Shown here piece after piece: positions 6,348-12,711 of a stretch of 17,871 nucleotides of DNA (its first letter is position 1; the number at the start of each line of letters is the position of its first letter). The notes below the pieces were generated by a model, which saw nothing but the letters and a program-made list of their open reading frames with translations, had not been told where the DNA came from and made no database searches. The position numbers and the translations under genes were made by a program. Source of the stretch: CAYTUI01 sp964441335 (lineage in GTDB: Bacteria > Patescibacteriota > Patescibacteriia > UBA1558 > 2-01-FULL-52-15); NCBI GenBank assembly GCA_964441335.1, contig CAYTUI010000030.1, positions 1 to 17,871 on the forward strand, given 5' to 3'.

Positions 6348-6767
6348 AGAGTGTTTGGTTTTAAATAAATCTGTCATCAAAATTATCATAACCCCGATAA
6401 CAATCAGGCTGTCGCTTAAATTAAAAACTGGCCACCAGCCCAAATTAATATAATCAACAACAGCCCCCCATTTTATTCTGTCAATCAAATTACTTAGTGC
6501 GCCAATAAAAATTAAACCCCAACTAAAAAAAATATTATTCCGCGCTTTATAAAAACGTCCGAATTGCCAAGCGACCAACAACATTAAAATAATGATCAGC
6601 GGTAAAATTATTACCTCCGCCAGCGGCAAAGAAAAAGCGACGTTAGGATTTTTGACTACAACAAAAAAACCGTCCGCACTAAAGTCAGACGATTTGTTCC
6701 AAAAATAATTCTTAAGTAAACGATCAGCAATAAACAGCAGTAGCAAACTGTAGAGTCGCCAGCGCAT
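6333..6767 (-). CDS. lspA: Lipoprotein signal peptidase (signal peptidase II)
   Basis: This is the inner-membrane aspartyl protease that cleaves the signal peptide of lipid-modified prolipoproteins. The 144-residue product has four hydrophobic segments (about 5-18, 50-68, 80-95 and 120-133). The family motifs are present: DRLLK at 15-19, NPNVAFS at 40-46, GALSNLIDR at 89-97 with VVDYI at 103-107, and FNLSD at 115-119. The catalytic pair should be Asp105 and Asp119. The start codon overlaps the stop of the upstream zinc-finger gene (TAATG), indicating translational coupling. The last few codons and the stop lie in a heptameric repeat array, so the C-terminal tail may vary between strains. Confidence 0.95.
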   Translation of the reverse strand: MRWRLYSLLLLFIADRLLKNYFWNKSSDFSADGFFVVVKNPNVAFSLPLAEVIILPLIIILMLLVAWQFGRFYKARNNIFFSWGLIFIGALSNLIDRIKWGAVVDYINLGWWPVFNLSDSLIVIGVMIILMTDLFKTKHSTPSS

Positions 6768-7135
6768 TATGTACCGTTACGTTTGCACTCCATACAGGCA
6801 GTAGCGGACGGAAAAACACTCAACCGTTTCACATCAATCGGCTTACCGCACTTTTCACAAATCCCAAAGTTACCTTCCTTAATTTTGCGTAAAGCCTTAT
6901 CAACATTAAAAAGCGACACTTCCAAATTCTTTTCCATGCTCAAGTTATTTCCAAAAGCGGCTACCTCGGCGGCGTTATCTTCTTCTTTATCGCCATACTC
7001 GGGAAATTTTGCATCAAAATCATTACTAGCATTCTTACTGGGAGTGGCATCAATATTAAGCTCCTTAAGGATTTCATCGCGCCTTTTCTCCAATTTAGCC
7101 TTCTGCTCTTGTATAAATTTTTCGTCAAGTTTCAT
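6767..7135 (-). CDS. DksA/TraR-family C4 zinc-finger protein
   Basis: The 122-residue product starts at the ATG at 7133-7135. A longer in-frame reading from a TTG at 7207 is unlikely, because its extra 24 residues are not DksA-like and a promoter (7158-7186) lies inside it. The N-terminal part (1-35) is a charged coiled-coil helix rich in Lys and Glu. An acidic DKEEDNAAE segment at 49-57 and a second helix at 68-88 follow, then a zinc finger with Cys93, Cys96, Cys114 and Cys117 (CEKCGKPI...CMEC). Family members bind the RNA polymerase secondary channel or act as small regulators. The pairing with lspA is one I have seen in other bacteria, and the two genes are coupled by a TAATG overlap. No Shine-Dalgarno sequence is evident. 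Confidence 0.88.
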   Translation of the reverse strand: MKLDEKFIQEQKAKLEKRRDEILKELNIDATPSKNASNDFDAKFPEYGDKEEDNAAEVAAFGNNLSMEKNLEVSLFNVDKALRKIKEGNFGICEKCGKPIDVKRLSVFPSATACMECKRNGT

Positions 7136-7157
7136 AGGAAATTTTTTCAATACCGAC

Positions 7158-7186
7158 AGTATACAACATAATGGGTTAAGAGTCCA
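7158..7186 (-). promoter_or_regulatory. Probable promoter of the dksA-like/lspA operon
   Basis: On the minus strand: TGGACT (7186-7181), a 17-base spacer, then TATACT (7163-7158). The predicted start near 7151 leaves a leader of about 16 bases before the ATG at 7135. Confidence 0.55.
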
Positions 7187-7231
7187 GCCCCCAAAGCGCC
7201 CATCCAAATAGCTAACTACTGTTTTGGCAAT

Positions 7232-7550
7232 ACAAAAAGGCGCATCGGCAATCCCTAAGATATATTACTTTTGGACTAGATGCGCCCCGTCCTCTCGGTC
7301 ACTTTGTACGAGGTTGATCCTCGAAAGTGGTTTTTAGTCCCGAAAGGACTATTGTTATTGCTTCCTTCTAACTAAGAAGCTGCCGAATACCATTCCTTGG
7401 TAAGATCCCCCTTGGCGGAGAATTCACCTTTTTATGATTTTGTTTTTGTTTCACGTTTGGGCGTTAGAATGCCCTTTTTTAGCGGAACAGTGCTCGGTAA
7501 TTGGAAAAGAACTCTTATTAAGTTCCACAAATGCCCCTTCTGGAACTTAC
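7232..7550 (-). ncRNA. Candidate structured non-coding RNA (about 320 nt), family not recognised
   Basis: A consensus promoter (7557-7585) starts a minus-strand transcript near 7550, and a terminator ends it near 7232. In order, the RNA shows: AAGTTCCA/TGGAACTT (8 bp) at the 5' end; GGGC/GCCC; a long A-rich single-stranded stretch; TACCA-AGGAA-TGGTA; a 7-bp GCTTCTT/AAGGAAGC stem with a G.U pair; TAGTCC-TTTC-GGGACTA; and CACTTT..AAAGTG enclosing CGAGG-ATCAA-CCTCG. The GCTTC stem has G.U in the minus-strand RNA and C.A in a plus-strand RNA, supporting this strand. No tmRNA tag frame or 5' UUCGAC, RNase P P4 core or SRP loop was found. The unit could alternatively be a leader or attenuator for the dksA-like gene 100 bases downstream. 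A 73-codon open frame on the plus strand looks spurious. Confidence 0.6.
7234..7286 (-). terminator. Terminator of the second candidate RNA
   Basis: GGCGCATC and GATGCGCC (7239-7246 with 7279-7286) form an 8-bp stem around a long 32-base loop. It is followed by five T residues on the minus strand (7234-7238). The long loop is unusual for a simple terminator and may fold further. Confidence 0.65.
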
Positions 7551-7556
7551 AAAATC

Positions 7557-7585
7557 ATTATATCACAAATTTGACATTAGGTCAA
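7557..7585 (-). promoter_or_regulatory. Near-consensus promoter of the second candidate RNA
   Basis: On the minus strand: TTGACC (7585-7580), a 17-base spacer, then TATAAT (7562-7557). This is the strongest promoter in the window by eye, yet no protein gene starts downstream of it for over 400 bases. Confidence 0.85.
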
Positions 7586-7642
7586 CGCAAATACGTGGCT
7601 AATGTTAGCTGTAAATAAAAAAAACTTGACAGCTCTTTTTAA

Positions 7643-7672
7643 GTTATAAGCAAGTGATTTCCAGTTAGTCAA
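7643..7672 (-). promoter_or_regulatory. Possible second, upstream promoter
   Basis: On the minus strand, TTGACT (7672-7667) is followed after 18 bases by TATAAC (7648-7643), or after 17 bases by TTATAA. It points the same way as the 7557-7585 promoter and starts five bases from a DnaA box. Confidence 0.4.
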
Positions 7673-7676
7673 CACT

Positions 7677-7706
7677 TTATCCACAAAGCAGCATTATTTA
7701 TACACA
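7677..7706 (+). promoter_or_regulatory. Pair of consensus DnaA boxes
   Basis: TTATCCACA at 7677-7685 and TTATACACA at 7698-7706 both match TTATNCACA. They lie in the same orientation with 21 bases between starts, about two helical turns. The surroundings are A+T-rich and non-coding. No dnaA gene is nearby, so they could mark an origin-like or DnaA-regulated site, or be chance. Confidence 0.45.
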
Positions 7707-7722
7707 TCTAACATAAAAACCC

Positions 7723-9048
7723 TTACTGCTTACTCTGCTGACAAAAAATATACTGTTTAGCGCCATCTTGCTGTAAATAGATAGCTAAATTATCGGTAAT
7801 TTTATCTGCAACACCATTTTTTAGCCATATTAAACTCAAAATTGCACCCTGTTCTTCGCCTAAACATTGTTTCAGAGCCTCTGGGATAGGGCTGTTTCGA
7901 AGTACAAAACCACTTTCCAGCAACTTTAAGCTATTGGTCAAGGCTGAATATTGCTCACCAGCAAACGAATAGACCCGATTTTCCTCAACCTCCCCCCAAT
8001 AAGTTACTGACTGCTCGCCAACCATAATTGTAGTCCCGGTTTCAGCATTTCTGACTAACTCCCGGTAGCTACTGCCATCCGGCAACTTACTGACACTTAA
8101 TTTGGGTTGTAAATAATTACTAAAATATTGTCCTAAGAGTGGCAATTGTTCAGAAGACGACTGCAGGAACCAACGATCGCCTTTGGTAATTAGAATTGTG
8201 GGATCACCTAAATCTTCCAAAACATTAGTCAGCGTTAAATTATAATTATTGGCTAAATATCTTTCTAACCAATCACGCCATTGTTGAACTAACGGTAAGT
8301 TGGCATTTAACAAAACATTCAGATGATCTTTATCCAGCAGTAGATAGTTATCAAAATCGCTAGGAAAGAATAGTGGCGGTCCCACTCTTAATGATGTCTC
8401 GCTAGTTTCTTGCCAGCTCAATCTATAATCCCCATTGGTTTGTTGAAATCTAATTAAAGTTTTTTGACCGGCAGTCGTGGATAAATTTTTAGTAGTCAAA
8501 TTAGCTGGCAAAAAATTATTGAGCTGCTCCGGCAATGCTCCTTGCCAAGCAATTTTGAGACCGGCGGCCGGCCAGTCAGTGAACTGAATAAATTTTTGTA
8601 AATGTTGCGACTGTAAATTTACATCAGTCGTAATAATTATAACTCTGTCATCAATATTTATCAGACTATACGATTTATTATTAAGCGCCGACTGCTGGTC
8701 TGCCATAACTTGTTTAATCAGCGTCAAGTTTTCGGCGGAAACTTTCTCATCTGACACTACTACCAGAGTCTCTTCTCCGGACTGACTGTAGAACCAGACA
8801 ACGTCATTGATTGAGACGCCTAAATTATCCCGTAGCAAAGTGAAATTACTGGCAATTATATCTGCGCCTCCCGAATCGGGCATGGTAAAGGTTTGTGGCT
8901 GCCAACCAACGACCAGAGACGCCTGATCAGTCACGAAATCCAAAGCCTTAACCTTTGGCCTAACAAAAAAGAAAGCAGTAATCAAAACAGCCAATATCAA
9001 GATACTGGCTGAATAGATGATTAGAGACCTGATCTTTTCAGTTCTCAT
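7723..9048 (-). CDS. Membrane-anchored hypothetical protein following pnp
   Basis: I do not recognise this family with confidence. The roughly 441-residue product has one N-terminal transmembrane helix (about residues 8-30, ISASILILAV-like core) preceded by basic residues. A long extracytoplasmic domain of alternating strands and helices follows, without Cys clusters or visible catalytic motifs. The opening after the helix (ALDFVTDQASLVVGWQP) recalls DUF3352-type proteins, a weak resemblance only. The start is either the ATG at 9046-9048 or the adjacent GTG at 9049-9051; no Shine-Dalgarno sequence decides between them. It begins about 12 bases after the pnp stop, so it is probably cotranscribed with pnp. 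No terminator follows its stop. Confidence 0.75.
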   Translation of the reverse strand: MRTEKIRSLIIYSASILILAVLITAFFFVRPKVKALDFVTDQASLVVGWQPQTFTMPDSGGADIIASNFTLLRDNLGVSINDVVWFYSQSGEETLVVVSDEKVSAENLTLIKQVMADQQSALNNKSYSLINIDDRVIIITTDVNLQSQHLQKFIQFTDWPAAGLKIAWQGALPEQLNNFLPANLTTKNLSTTAGQKTLIRFQQTNGDYRLSWQETSETSLRVGPPLFFPSDFDNYLLLDKDHLNVLLNANLPLVQQWRDWLERYLANNYNLTLTNVLEDLGDPTILITKGDRWFLQSSSEQLPLLGQYFSNYLQPKLSVSKLPDGSSYRELVRNAETGTTIMVGEQSVTYWGEVEENRVYSFAGEQYSALTNSLKLLESGFVLRNSPIPEALKQCLGEEQGAILSLIWLKNGVADKITDNLAIYLQQDGAKQYIFCQQSKQ

Positions 9049-9060
9049 CACGAGTGGAAA

Positions 9061-11298
9061 TTAATATCGTTTAAATGGTTTACGGAAACCACCTTTTTTA
9101 TCTCCGGGTTTACCATGGGTATTGTTGCGCTGAAACGGAGTATCCACCATACCTTCAGGTCGTGGCTGTAAAGCTTTAATGGATAAGCCAACGCGTCCTT
9201 TTTCTTTGTCCACGCTGACAATTTTAACCTTAACTCGCTGACCTTCTTTCAGATAGTCAGAAACGCGTTCAATCCTCTGGTAATTGACTTCGGAAATATG
9301 AATCATGCCGTCGCGACCATGGCCCAAATCAACAATCGCACCAATCTCTCCGCCGCCGTTCTTATCAGAGACTATTCTTAAGACGTCACCTTCTATTTCC
9401 TCGCCAACTTCAAATTCTTTAACAATGCCTTCAACCCAAGCTTTGGCTTTTTCTACGCCTTCCATACCATGACCGGTAATCATTACCAAACCGCTGTCTT
9501 CAATATCAATGGCCACATCACAAGCGGCGATAATCTCATTGATAATCTTACCGCCGGAACCAATAACATCACGAATTTTTTCCGGATCAATCGTCAGGGA
9601 AATAATGCGCGGCGCGTATTGAGATAATTCGGCACGCGGTTCTTTAATAGCTCCTGCCATATTTTCCAATATCTTCAATCGCGCCAGTCTGGCTTTTGAC
9701 AAAGTTTCTTCTACCACCGCTAAGCTGATATTGCCAAGTTTTATATCCAGTTGAATGGCGGTAATACCGGCTTCAGTACCGGCTACTTTAAAGTCCATAT
9801 CACCCGCGTGATCTTCAATGCCCTGGATGTCTGTCAAAATTCTGTAATTTTCCGGTTTGTTAGGATCAGTAATTAAACCCATAGCTACTCCGGCAACCGG
9901 TTTGGTTATAGGCACACCAGCATCCATCAAAGCTAAAGCAGAACCGCAAACAGAGGCCTGTGAAGACGAGCCGTTGGATTCCAAAACTTCCGACACTACT
10001 CTAATAGTGTAAGGGAAGCTCTCTCTGGGGGGCAACACCGGCTCCAAAGCTTTTTCAGCCAGAGCGCCGTGGCCAACCTCTCTTCTGGAAGGAAAGCGCA
10101 TTGGTTTGACTTCACCAACTGAAAAGCCCGGGAAATTGTAATGATGCATATATCTTTTCTTGCCTGTCTCTTCCATAGTGTCCAGAGTTTGTTCGTCTCC
10201 GGGCGCGCCCAAAGTAACAATAGATAAAACTTGAGTTTCGCCTCGGGTAAAGAGTCCGCTACCGTGAGTTCTCGGTAAAATACTGACTTCAGAGTTTAAT
10301 GCTCTAATTTCATCAATCTTACGGCCGTCCACCCGCACATCTTTTTCAATCACTAATTTTCTGGCTGCCAACTCTAAAGCTAGATCAAAATATGCCATAC
10401 CCATTGCTCGGCCTTCTTTGGAAACTTTATTATCATCCTTCAAGACTTGCTCCAATTCCGCTCTAACAACCTTGCTAGCTTCCTTGGTGGCATCTTTCTG
10501 CGGCTTGAAGACTTGGTTTAAATCTTTGGTGGCCAAAAAATCATGGACCTTTTGTTCCACCATTTTTCTGACCTCTTCGGCTTCCGGATCCAACACTTCT
10601 ACATTCTTCGGTCGACCGACTTCTTTAACAATATCATTAATAAAAGCAATTTGTTTCTTCAAATGCTTATGACCAAAAGCAATGGCTTCGGAAAAATCCT
10701 TTTCCAATACCTGCTTGCCACCAGCTTCAATCATGATGACTCCATTTTCATCACCGGCAACCACTAAATCAAAGTCGCTCTTTTCACGAGCTTCATAACT
10801 ACCGTTTAAAACCCACTCGCCGTTTATACGACCGACGCGGATTCCACCAATCGGGCCTGCCCAGGACACCGGAGAAATAGCTAGGGCAACTGAAGCGGCT
10901 AAAAGTGCCATAATATCCGGATCATTGCTATTGTCTACTGATAAAACAGTAATAACCACCTGCACATCTTTGCGGGTTGTTTCTTTAAACAATGGTCTGA
11001 TACTGCGGTCAACTAAACGGGCAGTTAAAACAGCTTCATCAGTTGCCTTACCTTCTCTTTTGATAAAACGTGAACCCTTAATCTTACCGGCAGCGTATAA
11101 ACGCTCTTCGTAATCAACCATCAGCGGGAAATAATCTACTCCCTCGCGCGGTTCCGGTGCGCTAACAACTGTAGCCAAAACTACTGTATCGCCATAACGA
11201 ACAGTACAGGCTCCGTGCGCTTGCTTGGCTAATTTTCCGACTTCAACAATTAGTTCCCGTCCGGCAACTTCTGTTGAAAAAGTTTTTACTTGTGACAT
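9061..11298 (-). CDS. pnp: Polyribonucleotide nucleotidyltransferase (PNPase)
   Basis: This phosphorolytic 3'-5' exoribonuclease forms a trimer that degrades mRNA. The 745-residue product has full family length: two RNase PH-like cores, with the second carrying FTRGETQVLS and SNGSSSQASVCG (where many relatives have SSSMAS), then the DIQGIEDHAGDMDFKVAGT active-site region. The KH domain (about 563-629) contains the IGSGGKIINEI motif, and the S1 domain (about 630-709) contains GMIHISEV. The tail is Gly/Lys/Arg-rich. The ATG is preceded by GGGAG at normal spacing, one of few clear ribosome binding sites here. The start codon lies in a perfect 12-bp palindrome (11293-11304). It is close to rpsO as in many bacteria, but here a NYN gene lies between them. 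Confidence 0.97.
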   Translation of the reverse strand: MSQVKTFSTEVAGRELIVEVGKLAKQAHGACTVRYGDTVVLATVVSAPEPREGVDYFPLMVDYEERLYAAGKIKGSRFIKREGKATDEAVLTARLVDRSIRPLFKETTRKDVQVVITVLSVDNSNDPDIMALLAASVALAISPVSWAGPIGGIRVGRINGEWVLNGSYEAREKSDFDLVVAGDENGVIMIEAGGKQVLEKDFSEAIAFGHKHLKKQIAFINDIVKEVGRPKNVEVLDPEAEEVRKMVEQKVHDFLATKDLNQVFKPQKDATKEASKVVRAELEQVLKDDNKVSKEGRAMGMAYFDLALELAARKLVIEKDVRVDGRKIDEIRALNSEVSILPRTHGSGLFTRGETQVLSIVTLGAPGDEQTLDTMEETGKKRYMHHYNFPGFSVGEVKPMRFPSRREVGHGALAEKALEPVLPPRESFPYTIRVVSEVLESNGSSSQASVCGSALALMDAGVPITKPVAGVAMGLITDPNKPENYRILTDIQGIEDHAGDMDFKVAGTEAGITAIQLDIKLGNISLAVVEETLSKARLARLKILENMAGAIKEPRAELSQYAPRIISLTIDPEKIRDVIGSGGKIINEIIAACDVAIDIEDSGLVMITGHGMEGVEKAKAWVEGIVKEFEVGEEIEGDVLRIVSDKNGGGEIGAIVDLGHGRDGMIHISEVNYQRIERVSDYLKEGQRVKVKIVSVDKEKGRVGLSIKALQPRPEGMVDTPFQRNNTHGKPGDKKGGFRKPFKRY

Positions 11299-11411
11299 AT
11301 GTCAATCTCCCAATTTACCCGTCCGGCAAAGTACCGCAACGAGGACTGACCTTCAGGCTGTAGACTCCTACATTATAAGTCTTAAGTATTAATACTTAAT
11401 TATTAAGACTT
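11299..11411 (-). promoter_or_regulatory. pnp leader with nested palindromes over the probable promoter
   Basis: TATAAT on the minus strand (11377-11372) is a good -10 with no good -35. Overlapping the -35 region is an 18-bp perfect palindrome, TTAAGTATTAATACTTAA (11382-11399). It sits inside a wider inverted pair, AAGTCTTAA (11377-11385) and TTAAGACTT (11403-11411). The predicted leader is about 65 bases and includes a GTCC..GGAC hairpin (about 11319-11346). Autoregulation through a leader hairpin is known for pnp in enterobacteria; here it is inference. Confidence 0.5.
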
Positions 11412-11470
11412 AATTATTATTAAGGGCCTAACTGTCTGTAGATCAGCTACACTTTATTATGCTTGTTAAA

Positions 11471-11968
11471 TTATTTCATCAGGAATTTCTTACCAAAGGC
11501 CGAGACGTTGACGAAATTATCAGCGCGTTCCTTCAATTTGGAGGAACAAGTTTCATCGAAAGCCGCCACTTCCACAAAAACTCCATGATTCTGTAAATAT
11601 TCCACAGCCGGTATATAGTCTCCATCGCCAGTCACAAAAATAATTACATCCAGCGACTTAGACATTCTAATGGCGTCAATAACCAAACCGACATCCCAAT
11701 CGCCTTTTTTATTACCACCGGCAAAAACCTGTAACTCCTTGGCTTTAATTTCAAAGCCCTGATTCTGCAAAGCGGTGAAAAAATTATCATCAATAGACTG
11801 CGGGCCCCGGATAACATAGGCAATAGCCCTAATCAGTTTACGTCCGTCAACCAAATGAGTTAACAGCTTACCAAAATTTACTTTGGACTGATGAACATTC
11901 TTAGCGGAATAATACAGATTCTGAACATCCACGAAAACGCCTATTCTTTGTTCTTTATGTTGATTCAT
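11471..11968 (-). CDS. NYN-domain (LabA/DUF88-family) PIN-like RNase
   Basis: The 165-residue product is a single NYN domain. The acidic metal-binding residues are in place: VFVDVQNL with Asp14, KKGDWDVGLVID with Asp90 and Asp92, and VTGDGDY with Asp115 and Asp117. NYN proteins are PIN-fold ribonucleases or RNA-binding proteins, so an RNA-processing role is likely and fits its place between rpsO and pnp. The start codon is preceded by an A/T-only stretch with no Shine-Dalgarno sequence. A terminator (11984-12007) separates it from rpsO, so it depends on read-through or a promoter I cannot see. Two hundred bases with the pnp promoter lie downstream. Confidence 0.88.
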   Translation of the reverse strand: MNQHKEQRIGVFVDVQNLYYSAKNVHQSKVNFGKLLTHLVDGRKLIRAIAYVIRGPQSIDDNFFTALQNQGFEIKAKELQVFAGGNKKGDWDVGLVIDAIRMSKSLDVIIFVTGDGDYIPAVEYLQNHGVFVEVAAFDETCSSKLKERADNFVNVSAFGKKFLMK

Positions 11969-11983
11969 TTTTTTATTTTAAAT

Positions 11984-12007
11984 AAAAAAGCCCGAGCAGG
12001 CTTTTTT
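11984..12007 (-). terminator. Bidirectional terminator right after rpsO
   Basis: An A-tract plus GCC pairs with GGC plus a T-tract (AAAAAAGCC-CGAGCA-GGCTTTTTT on the plus strand, near-symmetric on the minus). It starts one base from the rpsO stop codon. The G+C core is only three pairs, extended by A-T pairs. Confidence 0.7.
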
Positions 12008-12349
12008 CTATTCTACTTTTTCTTCAACTACCTCGGCGGCAATTATCTCCTCGGGCATCAATTCTTCTGTCTTCTCTCTCTTCTGAATCTTTATCTTCAG
12101 CGTCTTCACCAGCTTATCAAACGACTTTTCATCTTCACGCTCCAAATAACGCAAGAGTTTTCGTCTTTGAGAAACTTTTCTTAAGAGTCCCCGTCTAGAC
12201 GAATAGTCCTTAGAGTGCAATTTTAAATGCTTGGTCAGATCCTTGATCTCGGCCGTTAAAATAGCGATCTGAACCTGGGGTGATCCAGTATCGGCTTTAT
12301 GGGTCTTGAACTTTTCAATGACCTGGTCTTTTTGCTTTTTGGTTAACAT
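12008..12349 (-). CDS. rpsO: 30S ribosomal protein S15 with C-terminal extension
   Basis: Residues 1-89 are canonical S15, which binds the central domain of 16S rRNA. Visible motifs are HKADTGSPQVQIAILT (17-32), the LKLHSKDYSSRRGLL loop (42-56) and RRKLLRYL (62-69). The usual length is about 89 residues, but this product has 113: the extra 24 residues are Lys-rich and then strongly acidic (EELMPEEIIAAEVVEE). The ATG follows AAGGAA with very short spacing. The leader of about 97 bases holds two hairpins (12360-12375 and 12380-12412), consistent with the leader-based autoregulation known for S15 in several bacteria. A terminator abuts the stop codon. Confidence 0.96.
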   Translation of the reverse strand: MLTKKQKDQVIEKFKTHKADTGSPQVQIAILTAEIKDLTKHLKLHSKDYSSRRGLLRKVSQRRKLLRYLEREDEKSFDKLVKTLKIKIQKREKTEELMPEEIIAAEVVEEKVE

Positions 12350-12359
12350 TTCCTTATTT

Positions 12360-12412
12360 CCTGGCTGTTGCCAAGTAATCCGTCATTCACCCGCCTTTGG
12401 TGGGTGAAACGG
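12360..12412 (-). promoter_or_regulatory. rpsO leader hairpins, possible S15 autoregulatory site
   Basis: TGGC-AACA-GCCA (within 12360-12375) lies directly upstream of the start region. A larger hairpin at 12380-12412 pairs TTCACCC.CC with GG.GGGTGAA, with an outer CCGT/ACGG step. One internal pair is A.C in the minus-strand RNA and G.U in a plus-strand RNA, so the strand evidence for the large hairpin is mixed. Confidence 0.45.
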
Positions 12413-12452
12413 ATAACCTAGGTACAGTCCTTAATTAATTAAATACCTGTCA

Positions 12453-12481
12453 AAATTACTATAGATTAGGTTATTTGTCAA
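12453..12481 (-). promoter_or_regulatory. Probable rpsO promoter
   Basis: On the minus strand: TTGACA (12481-12476), a 17-base spacer, then TAATTT (12458-12453). A second TTGACA lies at 12453-12448 without a good -10. The predicted start near 12446 gives a leader of about 97 bases. Confidence 0.5.
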
Positions 12482-12506
12482 CTCTTTAAGAATAAACAGA
12501 TTAGGT

Positions 12507-12635
12507 AAAAAAAGAAGCCCGGAGACCTTAGAGCGAGTTCAGGTGAACAAGCTAGAAGGATCTCCAGGCAGGCCCGGGTCGTGATGACGAGTGGGAGTCA
12601 AGCCCCCTCCTAGGTACTTGAATCCGGGCGTTCTT
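12507..12635 (-). ncRNA. Candidate small structured RNA (about 125-130 nt), family not recognised
   Basis: A G+C-rich block in an A+T-rich gap. On the minus strand, GCCCGGA (12629-12623) pairs with TCCGGGC (12523-12517), closing 113 bases. It is followed at once by TTCTTTTTTT, so the closing stem doubles as a terminator. Inside are TCAAG/CTTGA, TCGT-CATC-ACGA, and a long irregular hairpin running GGAGA..CCTT..AGC..GTTC-ACCT-GAAC..GCT..AAGG..TCTCC. A promoter (12642-12671) is placed for a start near 12635. The size is close to small SRP RNA, but the conserved SRP loop (CAGG..GNRA..AGCAG) is absent on either strand, so I do not call it ffs. Confidence 0.55.
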
Positions 12636-12641
12636 AAATAG

Positions 12642-12671
12642 AGCATACTCCTATCAACAATCATCCGTCAA
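12642..12671 (-). promoter_or_regulatory. Possible promoter of the small candidate RNA
   Basis: On the minus strand: TTGACG (12671-12666), an 18-base spacer, then TATGCT (12647-12642). Its expected start lies six to eight bases before the closing stem of the RNA. Confidence 0.5.
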
Positions 12672-12676
12672 GAGGC

Positions 12677-12705
12677 TTGCCGACCGGTCTTAGGTGTCGT
12701 AAAAT
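12677..12705 (+). promoter_or_regulatory. Promoter of the recombinase-like gene, predicting a leaderless mRNA
   Basis: TTGCCG at 12677-12682, a 17-base spacer and TAAAAT at 12700-12705. Only six bases separate the -10 from the ATG at 12712, so the start codon should be at the very 5' end of the mRNA. There is no Shine-Dalgarno sequence. Confidence 0.6.
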
Positions 12706-12711
12706 ATAGTT

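Noticed and set aside
7136..7207. Extended N-terminus of the DksA-like protein from a TTG
   Set aside because: The extra residues are not family-like and the probable promoter lies inside this stretch; the ATG at 7135 gives a normal DksA/TraR start.
7468..7489. Plus-strand terminator (GGGC/GCCC followed by six T residues)
   Set aside because: It looks like a terminator on the plus strand, but no plus-strand promoter or gene precedes it, and the same stem is part of the better supported minus-strand RNA.
7232..7550. tmRNA or RNase P RNA
   Set aside because: The size fits, but there is no tRNA-like 5'/3' pairing, no tag-peptide frame, no UUCGAC 5' motif and no RNase P P4 core that I can find.
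7397..7618. A 73-codon open frame on the plus strand
   Set aside because: It crosses the promoter and hairpins of the minus-strand RNA unit, with no ribosome binding site and no recognisable protein features.
7626..7650. Plus-strand promoter (TTGACA then TATAAG)
   Set aside because: The spacing is only about 13 bases, too short for a sigma70-type promoter, and only convergent genes lie downstream.
10418..11113. Plus-strand open frames of 60-84 codons opposite pnp
   Set aside because: They are antisense shadows of a well-supported pnp reading frame.
12517..12629. Small SRP RNA (ffs)
   Set aside because: The length fits, but the conserved SRP loop motif is absent on both strands.
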